63,555 bases of DNA from Phyllobacteriaceae bacterium (GTDB lineage: Bacteria; Pseudomonadota; Alphaproteobacteria; Rhizobiales; Rhizobiaceae). The DNA is taken from assembly GCA_002708825.1 (NCBI GenBank), contig PAPF01000032.1, positions 1 through 63,555 on the forward strand, written 5' to 3'. Shown piece after piece: positions 21,180 to 30,548 of this stretch; position 1 is the stretch's first letter; each line of letters starts with the position of its first letter. The translations under genes and the position numbers were made by a program. Under the pieces are notes generated by a model. That model was not told the DNA's origin. It was given only the letters and a program-made list of their open reading frames with translations, and did no database searches.

Positions 21180-21859
21180 TGTCCGAGCTCCTTGGACCAG
21201 TTGATGGCGTTGACGTAGATGCCGAGCGGGTTCTTGCGCAGCCGTTCAGCGTTACGCGGCGGCTGGATGACGACCGTCAGGATCGCGGTCCAGCGCTCGG
21301 TCACGGACAACTGGCCGTTCTCGTAATGGCGCTCGCTCCAGGCGACGCGGAAGCTGTTCGGCGAAGCGCGAATGACGCTGGAGACCTCGACGGCCACCTG
21401 CTGTTCACCAACCTTGGTGAAGGGATCGTTGGCGCGGGCATAGTTGTTGAGCGCCACCGCGCCGCGGTCGGTGGTGAAGTCATAGGCCCGCAGCCAGTTC
21501 TGGCGCACGATGATCGGGTCGGTGGGAATGGCCCGGACGTTCTCGATGAAGCGGGCGAGGTGGAAGGCGAGTTGCGGGTCGGTCGGTTCGTAGTCGGCCG
21601 TGGCAGGCGCAACCGCCCGTGCCTCGCCGTGCGCATCGACCTGCACCACCCAGGGCACCACCGTGCCGCGGGTCGATTGCCAGACCAGCGCGGAGGCGAA
21701 GCCGGTCGTCAGGATGAGGCAACCGAAGGCCATGAGCCGCCAGTTCTTCGCCTGAACACGGGCCGAGCCAATGCGCTCGTCCCAGACCTGCGCGGCCTTC
21801 TGATAGGGGGTCTCGGGTTCGGGCGTCTTGCCGTAATGGGTTGCGGGTCGTTTGAACAT
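21176..21859 (-). CDS. trbF: Conjugal transfer protein TrbF (VirB8-like)
   Basis: The 227-residue inner-membrane protein has one membrane helix (LMAFGCLILTTGFASALVW, about 45-63) and a periplasmic VirB8-like domain with VPWVVQVDAHGEARAV, ARFIENVRAIPTDPIIVRQNWLRAYDF and a final NPLGIYVNAINWSKELGQ. It joins the core complex and is needed for assembly. Its start overlaps the trbL stop by one base. Confidence 0.94.
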   Translation of the reverse strand: MFKRPATHYGKTPEPETPYQKAAQVWDERIGSARVQAKNWRLMAFGCLILTTGFASALVWQSTRGTVVPWVVQVDAHGEARAVAPATADYEPTDPQLAFHLARFIENVRAIPTDPIIVRQNWLRAYDFTTDRGAVALNNYARANDPFTKVGEQQVAVEVSSVIRASPNSFRVAWSERHYENGQLSVTERWTAILTVVIQPPRNAERLRKNPLGIYVNAINWSKELGQ

Positions 21860-23172
21860 CAGCGGTCACCTTCGGAGAGATCGATGGAGGAGCCGCCGCC
21901 ATGGGCGTCTCCGGAACGGATGGAATGAGCGGTCGCGGAGGCGCCGTGGCTGACGCGCTGGGCGCGTTTCATGCGGCGTGCCCAATCGGGCATGTCGGCT
22001 TGGGTGCTGGCGGCAGCTGCTGCGGTCCCGCCGCTGACCACGCCGCCGGTCGCCGCGATTACCGAGCGCCCACCCTCGGCGTAGCTCTGCCTCATTCCGG
22101 CGGAGGCTCGGCGAAGCGGCGAGGTCATGGCTCCGCCTGCTGCCCTTGCGACACCACCGAGTCCGGCCGCGACGCCGGAAGCACCTGACTGCCCAGAAGA
22201 GCCGAGCGAATAGGAGGTTGCCGCACCGCCCGCCAGGGCGCCACTTCCACGGGCTGCGCCCGAACCGGCGGCGAGCGCTGCGGATCCGCCCCTGGCGGCA
22301 AGGGCACCACCGGCTACTATCATCCCGCCCGCGGCAAGACTGGTGCCGACGGCGGAACCAGCGCCGAGTTGTGGCCCGCCGGAGACGATGCCGTTGGCGA
22401 TGCCCGGCCCGAATATGCCGAGGCCGAGAAGCGAGAGGGCCGCGAGGACGATGGCCATTGCCTCGTCGATGGTCGGTTGATCGCCAACGAAACCGCCGGT
22501 GAATTCGGAGAACAGGGTCGAGCCGATGCCGATGATGACGGCCAGCACCAGCACCTTGATGCCCGACGAGATGACGTGGCCAAGCACGCGCGCGGCCATG
22601 AAGGCGGATTTACCGAAGAGGCCGAAGGGAATGAGCACGAAGCCGGCAAGCGTTGTCAGCTTGAATTCGATGAGTGTGACGAAGAGCTGGATGGCGAGAA
22701 TGAAGAAGGCGAGGAGGACCAGCACCCAGGCGAACAGCAGGCAGGCGATCTGGATGAAATTCTCGAAGAAGGCCCAGTAGCCCATCAGGTCGGAGATGGA
22801 TTCCAACAATGGCCGGCCCGCTTCAAGGCCGGTCTCCGCCACCGCACCCGGGCGCAGAAGATCGGTCGCGGAAAAGCCGGTGCCGCTCGCCAGAAGACCG
22901 AGGCCCGCGAAGCTTTCGAAGACGATACGGGCGAGATTGTTCCAGTTGGAGATGATATAGGCGAAGGCGCCGACGAAGAGGGTCTTCTTGACGAGCCGCG
23001 CGATGATGTCGTCGTCCGCGCCCCAGGACCAGAACAGCGCCGCCAGCGTCACGTCGATGACGATGAGCGTCGTGGCGATGAACGCCACGTCGCCACCGAG
23101 CAGGCCGAAGCCGGAATCGATGTAGGAGGTGAAGACCTGCAGGAAATGGTCGATGACGCCGGTATCGCCCAT
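21859..23172 (-). CDS. trbL: Conjugal transfer protein TrbL (VirB6-like)
   Basis: The 437-residue polytopic VirB6-like protein forms part of the inner-membrane pore. It has several helices such as VAFIATTLIVIDVTLAALFWSWGAD, LACLLFAWVLVLLAFFILAIQLFVTL and VLVLAVIIGIGST, followed by a glycine-alanine-serine-rich, low-complexity tail. The ATG at 23172 (MGDTGVIDHF) gives the usual TrbL start and overlaps nothing; trbK ends 5 bases upstream. Confidence 0.93.
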   Translation of the reverse strand: MGDTGVIDHFLQVFTSYIDSGFGLLGGDVAFIATTLIVIDVTLAALFWSWGADDDIIARLVKKTLFVGAFAYIISNWNNLARIVFESFAGLGLLASGTGFSATDLLRPGAVAETGLEAGRPLLESISDLMGYWAFFENFIQIACLLFAWVLVLLAFFILAIQLFVTLIEFKLTTLAGFVLIPFGLFGKSAFMAARVLGHVISSGIKVLVLAVIIGIGSTLFSEFTGGFVGDQPTIDEAMAIVLAALSLLGLGIFGPGIANGIVSGGPQLGAGSAVGTSLAAGGMIVAGGALAARGGSAALAAGSGAARGSGALAGGAATSYSLGSSGQSGASGVAAGLGGVARAAGGAMTSPLRRASAGMRQSYAEGGRSVIAATGGVVSGGTAAAAASTQADMPDWARRMKRAQRVSHGASATAHSIRSGDAHGGGSSIDLSEGDR

Positions 23173-23176
23173 GGCG

Positions 23177-23449
23177 TTACTGCCGCTCCGTTTCGGTGCC
23201 GAGGAAGCGCTGCCGGTTCTCCGACCAGGCCGAAAGACAATTCCGATCGCGGGTCGCCGCTTCGCCGAGCCGCTGGCAGCGCCGCAGCTCCCTGCGCGCC
23301 GGATCGTCATTGGACGGGCCAACTGACGCCGGTGCGGATACCGCATCCGATTGCGGCTTCGGTTCCCGCGTCAGTTCGAGCACGGTCGCCGTGATGGCGA
23401 CCGCGACGAAGACGATGGCGCCGATGCGCACGAGGGTTTTGCCGTCCAT
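23177..23449 (-). CDS. trbK: TrbK-alt putative entry exclusion protein
   Basis: The 90-residue product has one N-terminal helix (LVRIGAIVFVAVAITATVLEL) and a short periplasmic tail with RRELRRCQRLGEAATRDRNCLSAWSENRQRFLG, where the CQ...C...W pattern marks the TrbK-alt family. These small proteins sit between trbJ and trbL and are thought to block entry of the same element into a cell that already has it. Start MDGKTLV at 23449 is chosen from family length. Confidence 0.85.
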   Translation of the reverse strand: MDGKTLVRIGAIVFVAVAITATVLELTREPKPQSDAVSAPASVGPSNDDPARRELRRCQRLGEAATRDRNCLSAWSENRQRFLGTETERQ

Positions 23450-23459
23450 CTCCCGCGCC

Positions 23460-24233
23460 TCAATTGCCGCCATGGAACATCTGGGCGTTGCCCGGCTGGT
23501 AGCCCGAGCCCGGCGTGAGGAAGCGGCGGCGTAGTTCGCGCCCCTGTTCCGCCGCGGCGGCCCGCTCGGCATCAGCAAGCGCCTGTGCTCGTCCGTTGGC
23601 GGCGACGACGGCGGTGAGATCGGCGAGTTGCTGGCCCTGGAGGGCGAGAAGCTGATTGCCGGCCTGCGCCGCCTGCAAGGCCCCGGTCGCGCCTTGGCTG
23701 CGGCCAATCAACTCGCTCATCTGGGTGCGGTTGGTGTCGATATTGCCGATGACACCAGCTTGAACGCGCATCGCGTCCTGAAGACCGGCGACGGTGTTCT
23801 CCCAGCGCTCGCGGGCGCCGGCGATCAGGTCCTGGTCAGAAGCCGAGAGTTGCGCATCGCCATAGGTGGTCTGAAACGCCTGATCGATCTGCTGGACGTC
23901 GAAGGCGATGCGCTGGGCTTCGTTCAGAAGTTGCTGGGTGCGCTGGACGGATTGCTGAAGCTCCTGCAGCGCCGAGAATGGCAGGCTCGCAAGGTTGCGG
24001 GCCTGGTTGATCAGCATCTGCGCCTCGTTCTGCAGCGAGGTGATCTGATTGTTGATCTGTTCGAGCGCCCGTGCCGCCTGGATGATGTTTTCGGCGTGAT
24101 TGCTCGGGTCGTAGACGATGTCGCCGAAACCGAAGAGCGCGTAGGCCGGTGGCGCAGTCAGGGGCGAAACCGTGATGGGCAGTGACAGAACGGATGCGGC
24201 GATGAGGGCCGCGCTGGTGCGACGGAAGGTCAT
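23460..24233 (-). CDS. trbJ: Conjugal transfer protein TrbJ (VirB5-like)
   Basis: The 257-residue exported protein has a signal peptide (ALIAASVLSLPITVSPLTAPPAYA) and then long amphipathic helices (HAENIIQAARALEQINNQITSLQNEAQMLINQARNLASLP), as in VirB5/TrbJ pilus-tip or adhesion subunits. It ends GYQPGNAQMFHGGN. It overlaps trbE by four bases. Confidence 0.93.
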   Translation of the reverse strand: MTFRRTSAALIAASVLSLPITVSPLTAPPAYALFGFGDIVYDPSNHAENIIQAARALEQINNQITSLQNEAQMLINQARNLASLPFSALQELQQSVQRTQQLLNEAQRIAFDVQQIDQAFQTTYGDAQLSASDQDLIAGARERWENTVAGLQDAMRVQAGVIGNIDTNRTQMSELIGRSQGATGALQAAQAGNQLLALQGQQLADLTAVVAANGRAQALADAERAAAAEQGRELRRRFLTPGSGYQPGNAQMFHGGN

Positions 24234-26671
24234 TGTGGTGTCTCCATGTTGTTGAGGGTGGGGATGAGATCGGCAGCCCAGCCGATGTCGCGGGCACGCA
24301 GCCAGGCGTCAGTGAATTGGTCGCGGCCGTGTTCGGCGAGGAGCTTTTCGAGGGCGGCGTGATCGGCTTTCGATGACGCGCCGCAGAAGGCGAGCGCCAC
24401 CTCTCCGAGGGCGAGTTCGAACAGGCGGTTGTCGGCGCGGGACTGGCAGTAATAGTCGCGCTTCGGCGTCGCCCGGGCGAGGATTTCAATCTGCCGGTCG
24501 TTCAATCCGAAGCGCCGGTAGATCGCGGTGATCTGCGGTTCGATGGCGCGTTCGTTCGGCAGCAATATCCGGGTCTGACAACTCTCGATGATCGCGGGCG
24601 CGATCGCCGAATTGTCGATGTCGGAAAGCGATTGCGTGGCGAAGACGACGGACGCGTTCTTTTTGCGAAGGGTCTTCAGCCATTCCCGGAGTTGGCCGGC
24701 AAAACCCTCGTCGTCGAGTGCGAGCCAGCCCTCGTCGATGATCAACAATGTCGGTCGCCCGTCGAGTTGCGCCTCGATGCGGTGGAACAGATAGGCCAGG
24801 ACGGCGGGCGCCGCGCTGGTTCCTATGAGATCCTCCGTCTCGAAGGCCTGCACCGGTGCGTTGCCGAGGCGTTCGCTCTCGGCATCGAGCAGCCGGCCAT
24901 AGGGACCGCCGACGCAATAGGGTTGGAGGGCGCGCTTCAGATCCTGCGATTGCAACAGGACGGAGAGCCCCGTCATGGTTCGTTCCTCGACGGGAGCGGA
25001 GGCGAGCGAGGTGAGCGCGGCCCAGAGATGCTCGCGGGCCTGGGGATCGATCGTCACGCCTTCCCGGCGCAGGATGTTCGTGATCCAGTCGCCGGCCCAG
25101 GCGCGTTCGGGAACATCGTGGATGCGTGCCAGCGGCTGCAGGGCGACACTGTCCTCGATGCCATCCGTCAATCCGCCGCCGAGATCGTGCCAGTCCCCGC
25201 CCATGGCAAGCGTGGCGACCCTGATCGATCCCCCGAAATCAAAAGTGAAGATCTGGGCACGGCGGTAGCGGCGGAACTGCAGCGCCGTCAGCGCCAGCAA
25301 CACGGATTTCCCGGCACCGGTCGGGCCAACCACCATCGTGTGGCCGACATCGCCGACATGAAGGGAAAACCGGAACGGGGTCGAGCCTTCGGTCTTGCCG
25401 AAGAGCAGAGGGGGCGCCGCAAGGTGCTCGTCCCGTTCCGGCCCGGCCCACACCGCCGAGAGCGGGATCATGTGGGCGAGGTTGAGGGTGGAGATCGGCG
25501 GTTGCCGGACATTGGCGTAGGCATGGCCGGGAAGGCTACCGAGCCAGGCTTCCACCGCGTTGACGGTTTCGGGCATCGCCGTGAAGTCGCGTCCCTGGAT
25601 AACCTTCTCGGCAAGCCGCAGCTTCTCGTCGGCGATGCGCGGGTCCTCGTCCCATACCGTCAGCGTCGCGGTCACATAGGCCTGTCCTGCGATGTCGGCG
25701 CCAAGTTCCTGCAAGGCCTCATCGGCGTCCGCGGCCTTGTTCGCGGCATCGGTGTCGACGAGCACGGACGCCTCGTTGGTCATCACCTCCTTGAGGATGG
25801 CGGCGATGGACTTGCGCTTGGCGAACCATTGCCGGCGGATACGCGTGAGAAGGCGGGTGGCATCGACCTTGTCGAGCAAGATGGCGCGGGTCGACCAGCG
25901 ATAGGGGAAGGCGAGGCGGTTTAGTTCGTCAAGAACTCCGGGTGTCGTGGCGCTGGGGAAGCCGACGACGGTCAGAACGCGCAGATGGGCATCGCCCAGT
26001 ATCGGCTCGAGACCGCCGGTGAGCGGCTGATCGGACAAGAGCGCGTCGAGATAGATCGGGGTTTCGGGCACACGGACGCGGTGCCGGTTGGTCGATACCG
26101 TCGCATGCAGATAGGTCAGAGTCTCGGCATCATCGAGCCAGGTGCATTCGGGCATGAAACCGTCGAGCAGGGCCAGAATGCGCGCTGTTCGATCGATGAA
26201 TCCCTGAAGTTGCTCGCGGGCATTGGCATCGCCACAGCGTTCCCGGCCCTCATAGAGGAAACGCTCCGAGCGCGACGCATCCTCGGCCGGCGGTAGATAG
26301 AGAAAGGTCACGTAGTAGCGCGACTCAAAGTGTCCGCCTTCCTCCTCGAACATCGCCCTGCGTTCCGCATCGACGAGCGCCGATGCCGGGTCGGGAAAGG
26401 TGCTTTCCGGATAATCGCGGGCTGGCGCCCGCATCGCCTCGACAAAGATCGCCCAGCCGGAGCCAAGGCGGCGGAAGGCGTTGTTGAGCCGTCCCGCGAC
26501 GGCAACCAGTTCGGCCTGAACCGCGCTGTCGAGGTCAGGTCCCCTAAAACGGGCGGTACGCTGGAACGAGCCATCCTTGTTGAGGACGACGCCTTTGCTG
26601 ACCAAGGCCGCCCAGGGGAGGTAGTCTGTGAGCCGGGTGGAGGTGCGGCGATATTCGGTGAGGTTCATCAT
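24230..26671 (-). CDS. trbE: Conjugal transfer ATPase TrbE (VirB4-like)
   Basis: The 813-residue VirB4-family ATPase powers pilus assembly and substrate transfer. Walker A GPTGAGKS lies near residue 448 and Walker B TLLIIDEGWLAL near 640. It begins MMNLTEYRRTSTRLTDYLPWAALVSKGVVLNKDGSFQRTARFRGPDL, typical of TrbE. Longer upstream starts would overlap trbD and trbC and are arginine-rich nonsense. Start is one of two adjacent ATGs (26671 or 26668) and lacks a strong ribosome binding site; coupling to trbD, whose stop is 8 bases upstream, is likely. Confidence 0.95.
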   Translation of the reverse strand: MMNLTEYRRTSTRLTDYLPWAALVSKGVVLNKDGSFQRTARFRGPDLDSAVQAELVAVAGRLNNAFRRLGSGWAIFVEAMRAPARDYPESTFPDPASALVDAERRAMFEEEGGHFESRYYVTFLYLPPAEDASRSERFLYEGRERCGDANAREQLQGFIDRTARILALLDGFMPECTWLDDAETLTYLHATVSTNRHRVRVPETPIYLDALLSDQPLTGGLEPILGDAHLRVLTVVGFPSATTPGVLDELNRLAFPYRWSTRAILLDKVDATRLLTRIRRQWFAKRKSIAAILKEVMTNEASVLVDTDAANKAADADEALQELGADIAGQAYVTATLTVWDEDPRIADEKLRLAEKVIQGRDFTAMPETVNAVEAWLGSLPGHAYANVRQPPISTLNLAHMIPLSAVWAGPERDEHLAAPPLLFGKTEGSTPFRFSLHVGDVGHTMVVGPTGAGKSVLLALTALQFRRYRRAQIFTFDFGGSIRVATLAMGGDWHDLGGGLTDGIEDSVALQPLARIHDVPERAWAGDWITNILRREGVTIDPQAREHLWAALTSLASAPVEERTMTGLSVLLQSQDLKRALQPYCVGGPYGRLLDAESERLGNAPVQAFETEDLIGTSAAPAVLAYLFHRIEAQLDGRPTLLIIDEGWLALDDEGFAGQLREWLKTLRKKNASVVFATQSLSDIDNSAIAPAIIESCQTRILLPNERAIEPQITAIYRRFGLNDRQIEILARATPKRDYYCQSRADNRLFELALGEVALAFCGASSKADHAALEKLLAEHGRDQFTDAWLRARDIGWAADLIPTLNNMETPQ

Positions 26672-26679
26672 GGGGATCG

Positions 26680-26940
26680 TCAGACGCTCAGATGGGAGGG
26701 AATGCGCAGGTGCCGGCGGCCGACATCGGCAAAGAGCGGATCGCGCCTGGCGGCCCAAACGGCGGCGGCGTGTCCGACAGCCCAGAGGAGCAGGCCAACC
26801 AGCCAGAGCCGCAGCCCGAGGCCGAGCGCGGCGGCGAGCGTGCCGTTCAGAATAGCGATCGCCCGCGGCGCACCGCCGAGCAGGATGGGCTCGGTCAGGG
26901 AACGGTGAACGGGGACAATGAAACCGGGAACATCGCTCAT
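26680..26940 (-). CDS. trbD: Conjugal transfer protein TrbD (VirB3-like)
   Basis: The 86-residue inner-membrane protein (VPGFIVPVHRSLTEPILLGGAPRAIAILNGTLAAALGLGLRLWLVGLLLWAVGHAAAVWAARRDPLFADV) is a VirB3/TrbD homologue with two helices and the PVHRSLTEPILLGG opening motif. Start overlaps the trbC stop by one base (TGATG). Confidence 0.93.
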   Translation of the reverse strand: MSDVPGFIVPVHRSLTEPILLGGAPRAIAILNGTLAAALGLGLRLWLVGLLLWAVGHAAAVWAARRDPLFADVGRRHLRIPSHLSV

Positions 26941-27272
26941 CAGATGAGTGCTCCGCCGCCGAAGGAGAAGAAGGACAGGAAGAAGCTCGATGCGGCGAAG
27001 GCGATCGACAGGCCAAAGACGATCTGGATCAGGCGCCGAAACCCACCCGAGGTATCGCCGAAGGCGAGTGTCAGCCCGGTGATGATAATGATGATCACCG
27101 CGATGATCTTGGCGACCGGTCCCTCGATGGATTCGAGGATGGACTGGAGCGGCGCCTCCCAGGGCATGGACGATCCCGCCGCGTGGGCGGCAGGCGCCAT
27201 CATCATGGTGACGACGAGTGCCGAAGCGGCGCCGGCGATCTGGCGACGAAGGCGGGAGACGAGACGGATCAT
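26940..27272 (-). CDS. trbC: Conjugal transfer protein TrbC (VirB2-like pilin)
   Basis: The 110-residue pilin precursor has a long signal region (IAGAASALVVTMMMAPAAHAAGSS), then two hydrophobic helices typical of VirB2 (PVAKIIAVIIIIITGLTLAFG and LIQIVFGLSIAFAASSFFLSFFSFGGGALI). Start overlaps the trbB stop by four bases. Confidence 0.93.
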   Translation of the reverse strand: MIRLVSRLRRQIAGAASALVVTMMMAPAAHAAGSSMPWEAPLQSILESIEGPVAKIIAVIIIIITGLTLAFGDTSGGFRRLIQIVFGLSIAFAASSFFLSFFSFGGGALI

Positions 27273-28252
27273 GCGGTGGTTCCTTCCAAGGTTTGGGTCG
27301 TTTCTGTGAGGTGGTAGTCGCCGCCGGGCGTGAGGCCGGTGACGGCGGAGAGTTCGGCGAGCCGGCGTTCGGAACCGCGACCCGAGAGGACGGCGACAAG
27401 ATCGATGGTCTCGGCGATCAGCGCGCGTGGAACCGTGACGACGACTTCCTGGATCAGCTGTTCGAGCCGACGCAGCGCCCCGATGGCCGTCCCGGCATGG
27501 ATTGTGCCGATGCCGCCGGGATGCCCAGTGCCCCAGGCCTTCAGGAGGTCGAGCGCTTCCGGCCCGCGCACCTCGCCGATGGGGATACGGTCCGGTCGCA
27601 GACGAAGGGAGGAGCGGACGAGATCGGACAGCGTGGCGACGCCATCCTTGGTGCGCATGGCGATGAGGTTGGGTGCCGCGCATTGCAGTTCCCGCGTGTC
27701 CTCGATGATGACCACGCGGTCGGCGCTCTTAGCGACTTCGGCGAGCAATGCGTTGGTCAGTGTGGTCTTACCGGTCGAGGTGCCGCCGGCGACAAGGATG
27801 TTTTTGCGACTGGCGACGGCGACACGAAGGGCGGCTGCCTGGCCGGAGTCCATGATGCCGCCGTCGACGTAGTCGTCGAGCGAGAAGACGGCGATGGCGG
27901 GCTTGCGGATCGCGAAGGTCGGGGCCGCGACAACGGGCGGCAGCAGACCCTCGAAGCGCTCTCCCGTTTCCGGCAGCTCCGCGGACACGCGGGGGCTTCC
28001 GGCATGAACCTCGGCGCCGACATGGTGCGCGACCAGCCGGATGATCCGTTCGCCGTCGGCGGCGGCGATCAGTTCACCGGTGTCGGAAAGCCCTTCGAAC
28101 AGCCGGTCGATCCAGAGCCGACCGTCCGGATTGAGCATCACCTCGACGATGCCAGGTTCTTCGAGATAGCGGGCAATGGCGGGCCCGAGCGCCGTGCGCA
28201 GCATGCGCGCGCCGCGTGTGGAGGTTTCGGACTTTTGGAAGGTCGCCGACAT
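27269..28252 (-). CDS. trbB: Conjugal transfer ATPase TrbB (VirB11-like)
   Basis: The 327-residue VirB11-family hexameric ATPase has Walker A GGTSTGKT (156-163), an Asp box around [12 protein letters not shown], the [31 protein letters not shown] stretch and the [18 protein letters not shown] end. It heads the trb operon. The ATG at 28252 follows GGGGGCGAG. A hairpin GGGATCGC-GATG-GCGATCCC lies 18 bases upstream at 28271-28290, in the leader. Confidence 0.95.
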   Translation of the reverse strand: MSATFQKSETSTRGARMLRTALGPAIARYLEEPGIVEVMLNPDGRLWIDRLFEGLSDTGELIAAADGERIIRLVAHHVGAEVHAGSPRVSAELPETGERFEGLLPPVVAAPTFAIRKPAIAVFSLDDYVDGGIMDSGQAAALRVAVASRKNILVAGGTSTGKTTLTNALLAEVAKSADRVVIIEDTRELQCAAPNLIAMRTKDGVATLSDLVRSSLRLRPDRIPIGEVRGPEALDLLKAWGTGHPGGIGTIHAGTAIGALRRLEQLIQEVVVTVPRALIAETIDLVAVLSGRGSERRLAELSAVTGLTPGGDYHLTETTQTLEGTTA

Positions 28253-28270
28253 CTCGCCCCCGATAGTGGT

Positions 28271-28290
28271 GGGATCGCGATGGCGATCCC
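28271..28290 (-). promoter_or_regulatory. Leader hairpin of trbB
   Basis: A perfect 8-bp stem GGGATCGC / GCGATCCC with a GATG loop in the leader of the trb operon. It may influence translation or RNA stability. Function not shown. Confidence 0.4.
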
Positions 28291-28402
28291 GGTTCGGGGA
28301 TGAGTAAGAGAGACAGAAAATGGCCTCGCGCAACAGCGTCAAGGGCGTAGTAGGGGTGTGGCGTGCAAAGACAGGGAACGGCGTGCCATCCGTCTGGCCA
28401 GT

Positions 28403-28419
28403 GGAGTTGTACAAACTCC
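28403..28419. promoter_or_regulatory. Inverted repeat, candidate operator upstream of the trb operon
   Basis: GGAGTT-GTACA-AACTCC is an inverted repeat with 6-bp arms and a 5-bp spacer, about 150 bases before trbB. The region 28253-28637 otherwise holds no gene. A LysR, TetR or LuxR-type protein could bind here; which one is unknown. Confidence 0.35.
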
Positions 28420-28637
28420 GCCTATGTCGAAAGCCAACCCGTTTGAACAGTGAGACCTTGTGTTCAGCGAACCTGCATTCCCGTCGGCATAGTCACTAAG
28501 CTTTTTTTGTCCAGCGAGGTTCAGTCCGATGCCTGGCGCGGCCTACTTCGGACATGATGATGCGCCGGAGACAGTTTTGTGCGCGATTCTCCAAAACCTC
28601 GAATGAAAGTTAACTTGGGTAAGGTCATTGCTCGCTG

Positions 28638-29363
28638 CTACGAGATGGCGCTGCCATCTGCGTTCCAGTCAGCCCAGCCCGGGAAGTGCAGCGGCTCGGA
28701 ATCAGCCACATTCGACAAGTACGCATGCCAATCGGATAGATTGCGTCCCAGTCTGTCGTGCAGGCTGTTCTCATCCTCGTAGCTGAATCCGTGTCCCTGC
28801 ACGCCGTGGGAGATGAAGGGCGGCAGGATAGAGAAACCCATATAGTGCAGCGAGTAGTGCAGCGGCCATAGCATCGTATCGAAATCACCGCCGCGACTGC
28901 CCGGACCGAACGCTTCACAAGGAGCGCCCGTGGTGACGGAGACGAGTGCGCGGCGACCTTTGAAATAGCCTTTGTCGTAGCGCATTTCGCTGGAATAGAG
29001 GCCGCCGTTCACAAACACCCTGTCCATCCAGCCTTTCAGGATCGCTGGTGGTCCGTGCCACCACAGAGGAAATTGTAGTATGATCAGACCGGCGCGTCGC
29101 AGGTTGCCGATTTCGGTCATGACATCGTCCGGCAATGTGCCGTTTTTCCATGCATGGCGTTGCTCGTTCAATGCGGCGAACGCATTCGTTTCGGCCTGGT
29201 TCGTGTAGTGATCAGCGCGTTCGACCGGATCGAAATTCGAGCGGTAGAGATCGGTCACCGTTACGGTATGGCCACTTTCCAGATGGGCTCGTCGCGCCGT
29301 TCGCGTGAGCTCGCCATTATAGGATCGTGACTCAGGATGAGCGCGAACGATGTGGGCGTGCAC
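28638..29363 (-). CDS. Flavodoxin-fold NAD(P)H-dependent quinone oxidoreductase
   Basis: The 241-residue product belongs to the NQO1/MdaB-like flavodoxin-fold family that reduces quinones, nitro or azo compounds with NAD(P)H and FMN or FAD. It shows HAHIVRAHPESRSYNGELTRTARRAHLESGHTVTVTDLYRSNFDPV, the LIILQFPLWWHGPPAILKGWMDRVF motif that closes the flavin site, and TTGAPCEAFGPGSRGGDF. It is divergent from the LysR gene at 29431, 67 bases away, a typical regulator/target pair. Substrate unknown. Confidence 0.87.
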   Translation of the reverse strand: MHAHIVRAHPESRSYNGELTRTARRAHLESGHTVTVTDLYRSNFDPVERADHYTNQAETNAFAALNEQRHAWKNGTLPDDVMTEIGNLRRAGLIILQFPLWWHGPPAILKGWMDRVFVNGGLYSSEMRYDKGYFKGRRALVSVTTGAPCEAFGPGSRGGDFDTMLWPLHYSLHYMGFSILPPFISHGVQGHGFSYEDENSLHDRLGRNLSDWHAYLSNVADSEPLHFPGWADWNADGSAIS

Positions 29364-29430
29364 AGGCTTGCTCCGTTCTCTGCTTGTCTCACCACTGATA
29401 CTAGTTGTTCAATTGTGATAGGTAATTTCT

Positions 29431-30330
29431 ATGAACTCGCAATTTTTGCTTTCAAGAATGAACAACAGACTGGACTGGAGCGACTACGAAATCGTCCTGC
29501 GGATCGCGGATACCGGCTCGCTCTCGAGAGCGGCGAAGATGTCGGGATTGAGCCATCCTACGCTGTTTCGCAGGATTAATGCCGTCGAAGAGAAACTCGG
29601 CGTGCGGTTGTTTGATCGGTTCCGGACTGGGTATCAACCGACAGCGGCTGGCGAGGAGGTCGTCTCCACTGCTCGCCGGATCGCCGAACTGGTGAACGAA
29701 ACAGAACGTCTCATTTCCGGGCGCGATCTGCGGCCATCAGGCTCGGTGCGCGTGGCGACCACCGACACGTTGCTGTTCGGATTGCTTTCGCCTCTAATCG
29801 CGCGGTTCCGGCAGGTCGCGCCGGAGATCAGGCTGGATATCGTCGTCTCCAACGAGATATCCGACCTCTCAATGAGAGAAGCGGATATCGCGATAAGGCC
29901 CGCGTCGGCTCCAGACGAGCATCTCGTCGGGCGAAAGCTGGGTGTTATCCGGCAAGCCGTCTATGCACACCGATCGCACGATTTTGGCGATGCGATCCGA
30001 ACTCCGCTGGATACGTTGCCGTGGGTCGGGCCAAGTTTCTCAATGGCCTATGCGCAGCTACACGCCTGGATGAAAAAGAACGGTTGCGACCGTGCTTGCG
30101 TCTGCCGGATGGATAGCGTGCTCGGCATGTGTGCCGCCGTCCGGTCCGGCGTCGGCGTGGCGGTATTGCCGGCCTATCTCGCCGCATCCGACACCGAGCT
30201 TTTGTGTCTCGGAGACACGGTCGATGACCTGTCGGTGGATCTTTGGATTCTCACGCACCCCGATCTTCGTCGTACGGCGCGTGTGCGGGCGGTGTTAGAT
30301 TTCTTTGCCGAGTTGGGCACAATACCATGA
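29431..30330 (+). CDS. LysR-family transcriptional regulator
   Basis: The 299-residue protein has the N-terminal winged helix LDWSDYEIVLRIADTGSLSRAAKMSGLSHPTLFRRINAVEEKLGVRLFDRFRTGYQPTAAG and a LysR effector domain. It probably controls the divergent oxidoreductase gene. MNSQFLLSRMNNRLDW offers two starts (29431 or 29458); no strong ribosome binding site decides between them. Confidence 0.9.
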   Translation: MNSQFLLSRMNNRLDWSDYEIVLRIADTGSLSRAAKMSGLSHPTLFRRINAVEEKLGVRLFDRFRTGYQPTAAGEEVVSTARRIAELVNETERLISGRDLRPSGSVRVATTDTLLFGLLSPLIARFRQVAPEIRLDIVVSNEISDLSMREADIAIRPASAPDEHLVGRKLGVIRQAVYAHRSHDFGDAIRTPLDTLPWVGPSFSMAYAQLHAWMKKNGCDRACVCRMDSVLGMCAAVRSGVGVAVLPAYLAASDTELLCLGDTVDDLSVDLWILTHPDLRRTARVRAVLDFFAELGTIP

Positions 30331-30392
30331 TTCTAGGGCATCAACGTCGTGCTCAGACAAACAGCGGTACGACGTCTATGACTGCGCGTTTC

Positions 30393-30500
30393 TGGGGCGG
30401 GCGTGTGATCGTGAATCAAAACCGAATGAAAGTGGCGAGTGTGTGAGCGCAGGTCCCGACATCTCGTGCCAGGTGCCGGAGTTGGACTCGTTGTGCGGCG
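30393..30500 (-). pseudogene. Fragment of a copG-like gene
   Basis: About 108 bases align without gaps to 47448-47556, the central part of the intact copG gene at 47285-47716, at roughly 70% identity by eye (shared stretches include TGATCGT, AACCG and TCCCGAC). The frame is broken. The same orientation and order relative to the following cupin fossil match the intact locus, but the traG gene that should lie between them is absent. Confidence 0.7.
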
Positions 30501-30548
30501 ACGCCCGCAGCAAGGCATGAAAAAGGATCCTTCGGAGCGGCGAGCATC

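Noticed and set aside
22369-23394. Plus-strand open frame of 341 codons across trbL and trbK
   Set aside because: Acidic low-complexity antisense product of the trb genes, not a protein family.
24632-25924. Plus-strand open frame of 430 codons opposite trbE
   Set aside because: Shadow of trbE; no motif.
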